NCBI RefSeq assembly: GCF_000739635.1
Contig: NZ_BATQ01000030.1
Location: 1-64,000 of the forward strand
Length of the DNA: 64,000 bases
Reading direction: 5' to 3'
Source of the DNA: Verrucomicrobium sp. BvORR034
GTDB lineage: Bacteria > Verrucomicrobiota > Verrucomicrobiia > Verrucomicrobiales > Verrucomicrobiaceae
Shown: positions 51,945 to 60,908 of the stretch, piece by piece
How the letters are laid out: each line of letters opens with the position of its first letter
How positions within the stretch are numbered: position 1 is the first letter of the stretch
Program-made: the position numbers and the translations under genes
The notes under the pieces: generated by a model
The model's input: the letters and a program-made list of their open reading frames with translations, nothing else
The model's database searches: none
What the model was told of the DNA's origin: nothing

Positions 51945-54131
51945 CTACAAGTGCGAGGGTCCAACATTGCGGGGGTGCGCTCGACAGCGAGATGGCAGTT
52001 CTGACCGGTTCACTGAAATGATGACGTCGCCCTGATGTATGCCGCTGAGTGCGGCGGGGCCGCCGGGAATCACCTTGTGTACCATGGGATAGGAGCATTT
52101 GTCCACCATGTGGGTCACCACCATGCCGACGCCCCAGGGCTGCCCGGTGGCCTGCTCTCTGTTGAAGGTGCGACGTACTTGGCGGGTGACGTAGTGGTGG
52201 TCACCCCAGCGGTAGAACCCCACGAGAAAGCTGGGCTTGGTCAGGGCATTGGAGACGACCTGCTGCAGTTCCAGAGCGTTGAGTTTTCTGGTCAGGTGGC
52301 CGTCGATTTCCTCGATCTGATCGTCGCTCATGAGCCCGGCGCGATTGGCCCTGCCCCAGTTGGTGACGCCGGTGATGTCGGCCGGGAAGAAGGTGGCGGG
52401 CCAGATGATGCCGGCAACGGTGCTGCCAAATTTTTCATCGAACCTGGAGGGCCGGCCCATCTTGGAGAAGGTGCCGCCCAGAAGCTCCTCCTGGGTGGGA
52501 ACGGGAACCGGAACCGGAGCGGGTACGGGGAGGGCGGGGAGGGCGGGCGAGGGCGTCACGATCACAGGTGCCGGCGCCGGCGCGGGAGTGGGTGCTGGCT
52601 TGTACGCGGGTGCTGGAGAAGGCTTCACCGGGCGTGGTTTTCCGGACGGGGCGGGTGAGGGGGGCGTGGGTGGGGTGTAGACCACTTCGTGCTTTGTCTT
52701 GATGACCCCGAGGATCTTGGGGAGGATGAGGGTGCCGACACCGAACATGAGGCCCAGGACAAGCAACAGGGCCAGAATGGCGCTGTAGGAGCGTTGCTTG
52801 ACGTGACTGCCGAGGCGGGTCTCGCTGATGAGCCAGCGCATGACTTCGTCAATGCCCCTGGACTTGAGGCTGCGGCCTTCCTGGGTGAGGGTGCTTGCGG
52901 CAAAGAAGCGCACATTCTGAAAGGAGCCGCGGGCAAGTTCGATGAAATTATGACCTCCGTGCTTCTCCAGGAACTTTTCGCACTGGTCGCTGGTGATGGT
53001 GGCGGGGTTGCCAATGCCGGCGCCGAATTCTGAGTGGAGGGTGGGGGAGTCGATCTTGTTCAGGATAACGGCCATGGGCCGGTTGACCTTGGCGCCGGAC
53101 CGGATGTCGTGGTTCTTCTGGAACTTGTTCAGCATCCGTGAGAAGGCGTCTTCTGTGTCATGGGTGGGGCTGAACCTTCCGGTGTGGGAGTTGAGCACGG
53201 CCAGGGCATCCACGACGACGACGAAGCCGTGGCTGTAGCCGTAGAAGTGGTGGGTATCGAGCGAGTTGCCGCCGGTGAAAACCTCGCCGGCGGAGTCATA
53301 GAGATGGAGGAGCTGGGGGATGCGGGAGCCGGTGTTGACCTTGAGGGTGTAGGCCTGGGCGTGGTGGGAGGAGGTCTTGAAGGGGTACCTGCCGGCGGCG
53401 GTCTCTGAGCGCAGGAGGTCGAGACTGGTGCTGGTGCGGTCATCGGCCGGGATGGCCTGCCAGCGCAGGGAGGGGGCGACGCGGGCGGCGACGGAGTCTG
53501 TGGCGGCGAAGATGAAGCAGGTCTTGCCGGAGTTGGGCGTGCCGATGACGGGAATGCAGAAGGGGGTGGTCTCTGCGTTTTCAATGGGGCGCCCGCAGTC
53601 CTCATGGGGGCAGCAGGCCTGATAGCGGGAGCGGCCGGTGAAGAAGCTGGTGACGAGTTTATGACCGCACTGGCAGGTTCTGAGGAAGATGCCGTGGGAG
53701 CCGGGGACGAGGCGGCTGTGGTGGGCGCCGCAGTTGGGGCAGATGTAGACGGGGATGTCGAACTTGCGGTGGCAATGAGGGCACGCGACGAAGACCCGGT
53801 AGATGAGCATGACCAGACGCTCTGCCAGGTAGAAGGCGGTGAAGATCACGTAAACGGTGAGGAAGAACACCGCCAGGGTGATGAGGTGGACGATGCTGGC
53901 GAGTGTGAAACCGACGGTGCCGAAGATGAGCACGCAAATGCCGGCCCACCCGCAGAGGATGCCCACGATCCACATCCACCACCCCTCGGAGAAGTACTTG
54001 CCGGCCAGGGCGGTCCAGGTGCCGAGGGATTCCAGGTTCAGGTTCCAGCTTTCCGTGATGGTGGCCCAGAGGTCGCGGTACCCTTTCCCAAAGAAATAGC
54101 TCTTTTTTGCCGGTTGTTCGATGGCAGGCAT
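51945..54131 (-). CDS. Membrane GTPase-like protein (DO-GTPase2-like) with PDZ C-terminus, apparently frameshifted end
   Basis: I start at the ATG at 54131 (728 residues). Two or three membrane helices (about residues 45-100) precede zinc ribbons (CPHCHRKFDIPVYICPNCGA, CCPHEDCG). A P-loop NTPase follows: VIGTPNSGKTCF (197-204), HLYDSAGEVF as the switch-II strand, and VILNKIDS as the base-specificity motif. Another helix (LALLLVLGLMFGVGTLILP) and a long Pro/Ala linker lead to a PDZ-like domain. The PDZ strand ISVN should continue as 'GEPVRT', but the frame shifts and stops early at 51945. The lost frame (EPVRTAISLSSAPPQ ...) runs on to 51901. Seven bases lost between two GTGAAC copies would explain it. 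It is the last gene of the GTPase operon. Confidence 0.82.
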   Translation of the reverse strand: MPAIEQPAKKSYFFGKGYRDLWATITESWNLNLESLGTWTALAGKYFSEGWWMWIVGILCGWAGICVLIFGTVGFTLASIVHLITLAVFFLTVYVIFTAFYLAERLVMLIYRVFVACPHCHRKFDIPVYICPNCGAHHSRLVPGSHGIFLRTCQCGHKLVTSFFTGRSRYQACCPHEDCGRPIENAETTPFCIPVIGTPNSGKTCFIFAATDSVAARVAPSLRWQAIPADDRTSTSLDLLRSETAAGRYPFKTSSHHAQAYTLKVNTGSRIPQLLHLYDSAGEVFTGGNSLDTHHFYGYSHGFVVVVDALAVLNSHTGRFSPTHDTEDAFSRMLNKFQKNHDIRSGAKVNRPMAVILNKIDSPTLHSEFGAGIGNPATITSDQCEKFLEKHGGHNFIELARGSFQNVRFFAASTLTQEGRSLKSRGIDEVMRWLISETRLGSHVKQRSYSAILALLLVLGLMFGVGTLILPKILGVIKTKHEVVYTPPTPPSPAPSGKPRPVKPSPAPAYKPAPTPAPAPAPVIVTPSPALPALPVPAPVPVPVPTQEELLGGTFSKMGRPSRFDEKFGSTVAGIIWPATFFPADITGVTNWGRANRAGLMSDDQIEEIDGHLTRKLNALELQQVVSNALTKPSFLVGFYRWGDHHYVTRQVRRTFNREQATGQPWGVGMVVTHMVDKCSYPMVHKVIPGGPAALSGIHQGDVIISVNRSELPSRCRAHPRNVGPSHL

Positions 54132-54138
54132 GAGGTGT

Positions 54139-54426
54139 TCAGGAGCGGAAGTAAGCGATGACGATGAGGGACAGGGCCGCGAAGGTGAGGACGCCAAGGA
54201 TGATCTTGGCGGTCATGCCGTCGTGATCCCCCTCGGGGCGGACGTTGTTGATAAAGGCCCGGGCGTAGTTGGTCCCGGCGATGCCCAGGCCCAGCACGCC
54301 ACCCAGGGCGAGGGTGGCGGGCAGGACGAAGACAAAAAGGACGTACAGCACGGCAAGGGCCGCGGCGATGGCGAGGACCACGCCGATGCAGACGAAGACA
54401 GCTTCAGAATCTTTGTCGTTGGCCAT
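54139..54426 (-). CDS. Small membrane protein of the GTPase operon
   Basis: A 95-residue protein with a hydrophobic pair of helices (about 10-50: VFVCIGVVLAIAAALAVLYV, then LALGGVLGLGIAGTNYARAF) and a C-terminal helix (AKIILGVLTFAALSLIVIAY). It lies between the GAP1-like and DO-GTPase2-like genes with gaps of 6 and 7 bp, so it is certainly part of the operon. No catalytic motif is visible. It probably forms a membrane anchor or channel partner for the GTPase next to it. Confidence 0.8.
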   Translation of the reverse strand: MANDKDSEAVFVCIGVVLAIAAALAVLYVLFVFVLPATLALGGVLGLGIAGTNYARAFINNVRPEGDHDGMTAKIILGVLTFAALSLIVIAYFRS

Positions 54427-54432
54427 GGTCTG

Positions 54433-56790
54433 CTATTGGTTGTTGCCTAGAAGCCTGTCCCAGAGCCCCCGTTTGGCAGAGGGTGGGGCGGCGGGGCTGT
54501 GGGCGATGGCGGTGTCTGCTTCCTGCAGGATCTCCCGCCAGGGGGTGGTGCTGTAGTTGGGCTTGTGGCGCAGGGGCTGGGTGCCGCGTTCATAGGATGA
54601 CCTGCCCAGGTCCTCGAAGGCGCAGACAAATGACTGGCTCAGCCGGGGCCAGATGGGTGGGGAGGAGCGGGCGGTGGTGGTGGAGGGCAGGGCATCCAGG
54701 GGGAAGACGCTGTGTGCGATGCGCACGGCGCGGGGGATGCTCTTTTCCGGCTCGGGATCCTGCAGGAGGCCGTCATCGAGCAGCTCTGAGAAGACCTGGG
54801 CGTAGTCGGTGTGACGGCGCTGGCAGAGGTTGCTGCACACGATGTGGAGGTGGTCCTCAGACTGGATGCGTCTCCAGAGGGAGCGGGTCCAGTATTTGGC
54901 GTAGGCGGAGTAGGATGTGGTGAGTTTCTCCAACTCCAGCAACGAGGTGGTGAGGCCGGGGAGGCGGTCCAGCGGCTGGAGGAACTGTTGGGGGTCTGAG
55001 AGGAAGGAGGCGAGGGCGAGGGTGCCGTTGGACAGCCTGGACCGCCGGGCATAGTCGTGGAGTTGCAGGATGGCGTTGCGATTTCTGGGGGACCAGGGGG
55101 GGAGGCCGAGCAGGGCTTCGGGAGAGTCGAAGCGGGCGGGGCTGGCGGAGAGGCGGATGATGATCTCCCCCAGGCCGAGGGTCTCCAGCTTGGAGAAAAC
55201 CCGGCTTTTCGTCTCCTGATCCAGGGGATCAAAGATGGCGGCAAGGGTCTCTTCCAACACGGCGCCCTGGGGTTTGTCTCCCGCCTGGTGCAGGGTGAGG
55301 GCGAGGAAGATGTACAGGGCATCTGGCTGCTGACCGGCGGGCAGGGTGAGGCGGTGCCTGGTGAGGTGGGTGCAGGCGTTGGCGAGCTCCCTGGTGCCGG
55401 GGAGGCCCCAGGGCTCCTGGACAGAGGCGAGGAGCACGGAGAGGGCCTGGAGCAGGGGCGGCGCCAGCTGGGGGTCCTTGAACGCACGGAGGATGGCGTC
55501 CTGTTGTTTGATCAGGCCGACATCACCCAGGATTGCGGCACCCAGGCCGTGGCCGGAGTTGATGAGGGGGGTGATGGCCTGGACGATGTCTGCCGGCCTG
55601 CCCTGGCGCAGGAAGGCGGCCAGGCTCTCCCAGAAGAAGCGCTTGCGGAGGGTGGCGTCTCCGTCGCGTGTGGTTATTTCCTTGTGCACAAGCAGTGAGG
55701 TGAGGGCCTGAGTCTTCTCCAGGTCAGGGGTGGAGAAGAAGGTTTGCAGTGACGCTGGGGCAGAGAGCGTGTCGTATGCGGGTTGGAAGAATCCGGGAGC
55801 GCCTGACTTGATCCCCAGGTTCAGGGCGGAGGTGAATGCCTGGGGGGTGCAAGGTTGGTCGAGGCTGCCCAACAGACGCCAGAGGAGGGTGCCGTCCTGG
55901 AGTTGCTGATCGAGGGCCGGACTGCCGAGTGTGTCCAGGAAGGCGAAGAAGTCGGTGGTGTTTTGAGCCGGGAGTTCGGCCAGTGTTTCGACACAGTCCA
56001 CATAGAGGTCGGCCGGTGGAGGGGGGGCCGATTCGAGGAAACTGAACTGCTGGCCGCGATCCATCTCGCTGCGGATGTAGGGGGGGAGCGGCTCTGCGAG
56101 GGCCTGCAGGGCGAATCTGGCATGGGGCCGGGGATCGTTGCAGTAGGAGATGCCCGTGAGCTGGTGGGCAATGCTCAGGGGGTACAGGCTTTGCCAGTAC
56201 TGCATGTAGAAGAGCCAGCCCTTGGTGAAGGAGTCTGGCAGCACGAGGCTTTTACCCAAAGGCAGGCGGCGCAGGATGTCGCCGATCTCCTCCCGGCAAT
56301 TTCTGACGGCTTCGGCGCGGTCCTCGTCGGAGACGGGCAGGGAGGGCGAGACCTCCTCCTCGGCGAGGTTGGCGGCGGGCAGGGGCCAGCCACCGGCGGT
56401 TTCCCTGGCTATCTCATCGCGGAAGGTGAGCGGGTCCCGGAAGGCGGGGCTGTCCAGATAGAGGGCGGGGAGGCCGGGGAGGAGGCCCTGGTGCCAGATG
56501 AAGGCCTGGGCGATGAAATTACCGTAGCGGCCGGTGTAGTCCTTCCCGATGTACTGGGACTTCATCACGCCATAGCGGCCGGAGGCGAGCTTGAAGAAGA
56601 CGTGCTTGGTGGGGAAGGTGCGGAGCTGCTCATCCGTGGGGGCGGGTGGGGCGGACTTGGCCGGCTTGTACTCCACCAGCTGGGTTAGTTCCTGCAACTC
56701 GGGAGCGGTGAGATCCGGGGAGGCGCTGTGGATCTCAAACCCGCGCTGGGGGCAGGAGGTGTAGACAAAAGGGAGCCAGGGCTTGGACAT
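54433..56790 (-). CDS. GAP1-like GTPase-associated protein
   Basis: 785 residues from the ATG at 56790; the frame upstream is Pro/His-rich and not real. The N-terminus reads FVYTSCPQRGFEIHSASPDL, then FKLASGRYGVMKSQYIGKDY and TGRYGNFIAQAFIWHQ. This is the pattern of the GAP1 N-terminal domain (TSCP, GRYxxx-x-YxGxDYTGRxGN-FxH) of GTPase-associated proteins in bacterial conflict systems. The remaining ~550 residues are mostly alpha-helical, HEAT-like, with no catalytic motif I recognise. It is sandwiched between the DO-GTPase1-like gene (14-bp gap) and the small membrane gene. In these systems GAP1 is thought to couple the GTPases to the other components; its biochemical role is unknown. Confidence 0.8.
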   Translation of the reverse strand: MSKPWLPFVYTSCPQRGFEIHSASPDLTAPELQELTQLVEYKPAKSAPPAPTDEQLRTFPTKHVFFKLASGRYGVMKSQYIGKDYTGRYGNFIAQAFIWHQGLLPGLPALYLDSPAFRDPLTFRDEIARETAGGWPLPAANLAEEEVSPSLPVSDEDRAEAVRNCREEIGDILRRLPLGKSLVLPDSFTKGWLFYMQYWQSLYPLSIAHQLTGISYCNDPRPHARFALQALAEPLPPYIRSEMDRGQQFSFLESAPPPPADLYVDCVETLAELPAQNTTDFFAFLDTLGSPALDQQLQDGTLLWRLLGSLDQPCTPQAFTSALNLGIKSGAPGFFQPAYDTLSAPASLQTFFSTPDLEKTQALTSLLVHKEITTRDGDATLRKRFFWESLAAFLRQGRPADIVQAITPLINSGHGLGAAILGDVGLIKQQDAILRAFKDPQLAPPLLQALSVLLASVQEPWGLPGTRELANACTHLTRHRLTLPAGQQPDALYIFLALTLHQAGDKPQGAVLEETLAAIFDPLDQETKSRVFSKLETLGLGEIIIRLSASPARFDSPEALLGLPPWSPRNRNAILQLHDYARRSRLSNGTLALASFLSDPQQFLQPLDRLPGLTTSLLELEKLTTSYSAYAKYWTRSLWRRIQSEDHLHIVCSNLCQRRHTDYAQVFSELLDDGLLQDPEPEKSIPRAVRIAHSVFPLDALPSTTTARSSPPIWPRLSQSFVCAFEDLGRSSYERGTQPLRHKPNYSTTPWREILQEADTAIAHSPAAPPSAKRGLWDRLLGNNQ

Positions 56791-56804
56791 GGGGGGTCGG
56801 GGCT

Positions 56805-57887
56805 TTACTTTTGGGTGGGGACGATGCCGCGGCGGCCGAGGTGCCAGACGAGGGGGTCGAGGATGCGGATGGGGTTGACCTCCGGGATCTGGTTTGAGGA
56901 GCCGGGGTTGCAACCGAGTGCGGAGATGCCGAAGTACCCGTGCTCAGGGAAGTTCCCCTCCACCTGGCTGCGGACGCCGTGGGCCTTCCAGTCGTGGAGG
57001 CAGGCCTGCATTTCCCCGTGGAGGTCGTCGAACTCGGCCTGGCTGAAGCTGCCGACGTGCTTGCTGGGATGGCGCAGGGCGGAATCCGGGGGCAGGGTGG
57101 GGAGGAGGGTGTCGATCTTGGTGAAGGCGACGGCAAGGGGGATGGGGATGTCCTTGCGTTCCGGCAGGTCCCAGGCCTTGTGAATGAGGTTGGCGGTTCT
57201 GGAAATAATGTCCTCCACGTTGCCGTTCTGCTGGGGGAGGTGGAGGGAGGAGGGGAGGGTCTCGCGGACGCCGGTGAGCTGCAGCGGATCCATGAGCAGG
57301 ATGATGCCGTCGGACTTGTAGATGTACTTGTTGACCCTGCTCATGACGTCCTCGGCATTCAGGTCCTCCCCGGCGGTGTCGTAGAAGGAGAGGATCACTA
57401 CCTCCGGGCGGCGGTTGCCCCGCTTGACGGAGAGCTTGAAGAGAAGGGGGCGGGTGGTGGGGCCGTGGGTGCGGCCGGACTGGGTGCCGTCGATGACGAG
57501 CTTGTCATTGAAGACCCGGCCGTAGAATTCACTGCGGTACCGGTCGATGGTTTCATCATTGAGGGGGCGGATGTGCCAGTTGAACTGGGGGCTGCGCTTG
57601 ATCCACTCCACCAGCACGGCGATGAAGTGGCTCTTGCCGGCCTCCTTGGCGCCGATGATGGCGAGGCTGAGGGGGCGGAGGCCGTCGAAGTAGTCGCTGG
57701 CGGTGGCGGGGAGCTCATCGTGGCAGTGCGGGCAGACGACGCGGTTGCCCTGGGTGCCATCCTTGAGCTTGAAGGTCTCGAAACAGAAGGGGCAGTCGAT
57801 CTGGCGCTTGCCGGTAAGAGGAGACAACAGCTTGCGCCTCCACTTGTCGAGGGCGGATGACAGCGATGAGGTGAGGTCGTCATTCAT
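56805..57887 (-). CDS. DO-GTPase1-like P-loop GTPase with zinc ribbon
   Basis: A 360-residue soluble protein. A zinc ribbon (CPFC at 32-35 and CPHC at 52-55) precedes a P-loop domain with IIGAKEAGKSHF (G79-S86), ILSFYDTAGEDLN as the DxxG switch II, and LAVAFTKIDTLL as the TKxD base motif. These place it in the TRAFAC class, in the 'double GTPase' group that occurs in pairs with a membrane partner, here the 51945 protein. Its start lies 2 bp after the stop of the FN3 protein gene, so it is translationally coupled. The domain layout (ribbon, then GTPase, no membrane helix) is typical. It is probably the soluble half of a two-GTPase switch. Confidence 0.83.
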   Translation of the reverse strand: MNDDLTSSLSSALDKWRRKLLSPLTGKRQIDCPFCFETFKLKDGTQGNRVVCPHCHDELPATASDYFDGLRPLSLAIIGAKEAGKSHFIAVLVEWIKRSPQFNWHIRPLNDETIDRYRSEFYGRVFNDKLVIDGTQSGRTHGPTTRPLLFKLSVKRGNRRPEVVILSFYDTAGEDLNAEDVMSRVNKYIYKSDGIILLMDPLQLTGVRETLPSSLHLPQQNGNVEDIISRTANLIHKAWDLPERKDIPIPLAVAFTKIDTLLPTLPPDSALRHPSKHVGSFSQAEFDDLHGEMQACLHDWKAHGVRSQVEGNFPEHGYFGISALGCNPGSSNQIPEVNPIRILDPLVWHLGRRGIVPTQK

Positions 57888-57889
57888 GG

Positions 57890-60889
57890 TCAGCGGGCCG
57901 GGAGGCGGAGGGATTGTGGGTCCGGTTTCAGGATGCGGAAGCGGGGGGCGTCCTTGGGGTCGGCCAGGACGAGGCTGACATAGGCGCCGGGGGTGAAGGC
58001 CAGGCCTTCGAGGGGGATGATGTGTTCCTCGCCGGCGGCGATGAGCACCGGGGGGACTGGTTTGAGCACCTCTCCGTCGCCCGACCGACGGGGGACGTGC
58101 TCTGCGTTCTGCACGAGCTGGAGGGGAGGGGTCTGGATGCCGGCCTGGTTGGTGCGGATGGCGAGGTGGGGCTTTTTGAAGAAGCCGCCCTTCACCACCC
58201 GGAAGCTGATCTCGGCCGGGGGTTCGAGGTAAGCGACGAGGGCGGTCCCGGTGGTGGCCTGGTCCCCGGACGGGGTGGGCATGAGGGCGGCCACCCGGAG
58301 GTGGTGGTTGCGGGCCTCGGTGGGGCGCAGGCGGTAGGAGCCCTGGGGCTGGTTTCCCTCCCGGAGCACTTCCACCCGGGTGCCTGCCTGGTCATACCGG
58401 GCGATGGGGGTGAAGCTGTAGCCGATGGCGGCACGGGTGACGTTGTCCGGCCAGGTCCAGGTGATGTGGACCTCACCGGCGATGACGTTCATGGCGCAGT
58501 CGTGCAGCTCCTCCATGACGAGCACGGAGCTGGTGGGGCCGACGAGGGCGGTGTTCCCCTGGCGGGTGTAGGCCAGGTAGTGGTGGGTGCCGGCGGTGCC
58601 GGGCAGGTGCTCGGCCCTGGTGGGGGTGAGGATGGGCACCTGTTGCCCGATGGCGTCCAGATCCGCGAGAGACAGCATTTGCCCTGGCCGGGGTCCGGAG
58701 GGCTGGTTGAGCAGGAGCACACCTGGAGAGCCGCTGGTAAGGGGGGCCCAGGTGAGCTGGACCTTGCCGGCGCTGAAGAGGGCCTTGAAGTGGCTGACGG
58801 CCTCCGGCGGGGTGATGGGGGTGGTGAGCTGGGTGAGGCCTGTGGAATACACCTGGGCCCCGGTGATGGTGGTGTAGCAGACCTTGACCAGATAGCCGTA
58901 AGGGGTGCCGTTCTTAAGTCCGGAGTCCGTGACGCCCTGGGAACCGGCACCGGCCAGCTGCCTGCCGTCCTGGGGTGAGGCGGGCACGCTGTGCTCCTTG
59001 CGGGTGATCTGGACGGAACAGTTGCCCGGAGGCAGAGTCCACTGGAGATTGACCAGGCCGTCTCCGGGGAGCACGCGGAAGCCGGTGACGTCTGGAACGG
59101 CGGTGACGCCCTTCGTGGCGGCGGCGGTGGAGGACACGACGCCGAGACGGCTGGTGGTGATGGTGTACTCGTAGGTGTGGCCGGGCTCGACCGAGGTGTC
59201 GAAGTGCCCGCTCGCGGAGGCCTTGGGTTCGAGGACTTTCGCCTGGGTCTCCCTCAGGTTCAGGTTCCGTCTGCTCACAACATAGGTGACGGGCAGGGGG
59301 GAGGCCACGGCGGGCCAGGTGATCTGGATGCCGCTGCCTGAGTACTGGGCGAGGGCGCTGGAAGGGGCCGGTGGGGCCATGCCTTTGGCCAGGGCGGCAA
59401 CTTCCGTGAGGTCCCCGCCGAGGGCGGTGGCCTGCTGGAGCTTGCGCAGGGCGGACTCGAGCTTGCCTGCGCTCAGTTCAGCCGCGGCGTCCCGGGCGGT
59501 CTGCTGCGCCTCCTGCCGCTGCCGGGTGGCTTTTTCCGCGAGGGGGCGGACGCTCTCCGGGTGGGCGCTGGCGCGGATGCGCTGCTCCGCGGCGGCAATC
59601 CTGCCGGCATCCAGGAGTTTCTGTATTTCCTCGACCTCCGCCTTTTGGGCGGTGAGGAGGGCGTGGAGTTCCGCGCGGGTCCTGGCGGATTCTGGCATGC
59701 CGGGCCAGTAGCGGTCTGCCCGGCCGAGCTGGAGCGCGGCCTCGGCGAACTTTTTCTCTGCGATGAGGGTCTGGGCGTTCCTGATGCAGGGGTGGGCGAG
59801 CACCATGTCCCCCAAGTGGAAGCCGCATTTCGTGCAGGCCACGTCGCGGACGCGGGAGGGGCTTTTGCACTTGGGGCAGTCAATGGCGAGCGGCTGGCCG
59901 CAGTGCTTGCAGTAGGTGGCCTTGTCAGCGTTCAGCGTATGGCAGGAGGGGCAGGCATCCTGGTGCTCGACGGAGAGGTGCTGGGGCTTGTAGAGGATGT
60001 AGTTTTTCTGCCTCGCCAGCTCACGGATGCAGGCCTCCACCCGGGCGAGTTCCGCGCCGGTCTCCAGTCCGTTTCTGACGAGGGCATCGTAGCTCTCCGC
60101 GCTGATCTCCTTGTTGACGACGGCCAGGCGGATGGCTTCCTCGAGGGGTTTGAGGACCTCATTCTCCAGGGCCAGTTCATAGGACCGCCTGGGGTCCTCC
60201 TGGGTGGGGTCGAAGATGATCTTGGCTTTTCCTGAGAGCCGGCTGCCTGCCTCCACCTTGGGCTCCTTTTTGGTGAAGCTCTGGTAGTGTTTCCACTTGA
60301 TGTCCGCCTGGGCGTGAAGGGTGGTTGTGGAAGTGCGGCGGGAGCAGGGGGTGACCTCGTCTGAGAGGAAGGCAAAGAGGTCGGCCTTCTCCAGAATCTG
60401 GAGGTCTTCCAGGATGACCTTGTAGTCCGTGGACTTCATGGGCTTGACGCCCGCGTCCTCGCCGCCGGAGGTTTTGGTTTCTTCCTTGAACCCGACCTTG
60501 ATGCGGGACCGGACCTCCGCCTCGGTGAAGATGCCGGACATGACCTTGACGAGCTGGGCGAGGTCCGCCGGGGTGACGTAGCCTTTGGCGGAGGCGACGA
60601 GCACCAGGTTGTCCAGCCGGGGGCCGCCGTCCCGTTTGCGGCGCACGATCTCCTCCTTCGCCTCCTGCACGAGCTTCTGGAAGGCGGTTGCATCCGGACG
60701 GGCGAGGAGGTCCCCCTCTATGTCCTTGATCCGGGCGAGGGCGAGGTCGGCCCTTTTGGCAACGGGTCCCTGGGCCAGGCTCTGGCTGTTCCATTCTGCC
60801 TTCTTCTTGTCGATCTGGGCTTTGATGCGGCCCACGTCCAGATCGGAGGGGTCCCATTCGATAAGCAGGAAAGGATTGTCGGGGATCAT
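57890..60889 (-). CDS. Large zinc-ribbon/FN3-domain scaffold protein of the GTPase operon
   Basis: A 999-residue cytoplasmic-looking protein without a signal peptide. Residues 1-290 are helical with coiled-coil patterns (IKAQIDKKKAEWNSQ). At about 300-365 lie two or three zinc ribbons (CPSCHTLNADKATYCKHCGQ, CPKCKSPSRVRDVACTKCGF). A TPR-like helical array follows (KKFAEAALQLGRADRYWPG, LSAGKLESALRKLQQA). The rest carries three or four fibronectin type III domains (ITWPAVASPLPVTYVVSRRN, VNLQWTLPPGNCSVQI) and ends in a beta-rich domain (GGFFKKPHLAIRTNQAGIQ). Intracellular FN3 repeats joined to zinc ribbons are found in bacterial Hsp70/GTPase systems of this type. It is probably a scaffold that binds clients or chaperones. 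Confidence 0.75.
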   Translation of the reverse strand: MIPDNPFLLIEWDPSDLDVGRIKAQIDKKKAEWNSQSLAQGPVAKRADLALARIKDIEGDLLARPDATAFQKLVQEAKEEIVRRKRDGGPRLDNLVLVASAKGYVTPADLAQLVKVMSGIFTEAEVRSRIKVGFKEETKTSGGEDAGVKPMKSTDYKVILEDLQILEKADLFAFLSDEVTPCSRRTSTTTLHAQADIKWKHYQSFTKKEPKVEAGSRLSGKAKIIFDPTQEDPRRSYELALENEVLKPLEEAIRLAVVNKEISAESYDALVRNGLETGAELARVEACIRELARQKNYILYKPQHLSVEHQDACPSCHTLNADKATYCKHCGQPLAIDCPKCKSPSRVRDVACTKCGFHLGDMVLAHPCIRNAQTLIAEKKFAEAALQLGRADRYWPGMPESARTRAELHALLTAQKAEVEEIQKLLDAGRIAAAEQRIRASAHPESVRPLAEKATRQRQEAQQTARDAAAELSAGKLESALRKLQQATALGGDLTEVAALAKGMAPPAPSSALAQYSGSGIQITWPAVASPLPVTYVVSRRNLNLRETQAKVLEPKASASGHFDTSVEPGHTYEYTITTSRLGVVSSTAAATKGVTAVPDVTGFRVLPGDGLVNLQWTLPPGNCSVQITRKEHSVPASPQDGRQLAGAGSQGVTDSGLKNGTPYGYLVKVCYTTITGAQVYSTGLTQLTTPITPPEAVSHFKALFSAGKVQLTWAPLTSGSPGVLLLNQPSGPRPGQMLSLADLDAIGQQVPILTPTRAEHLPGTAGTHHYLAYTRQGNTALVGPTSSVLVMEELHDCAMNVIAGEVHITWTWPDNVTRAAIGYSFTPIARYDQAGTRVEVLREGNQPQGSYRLRPTEARNHHLRVAALMPTPSGDQATTGTALVAYLEPPAEISFRVVKGGFFKKPHLAIRTNQAGIQTPPLQLVQNAEHVPRRSGDGEVLKPVPPVLIAAGEEHIIPLEGLAFTPGAYVSLVLADPKDAPRFRILKPDPQSLRLPAR

Positions 60890-60908
60890 GGCAGGCGGTG
60901 GGGGGAGG

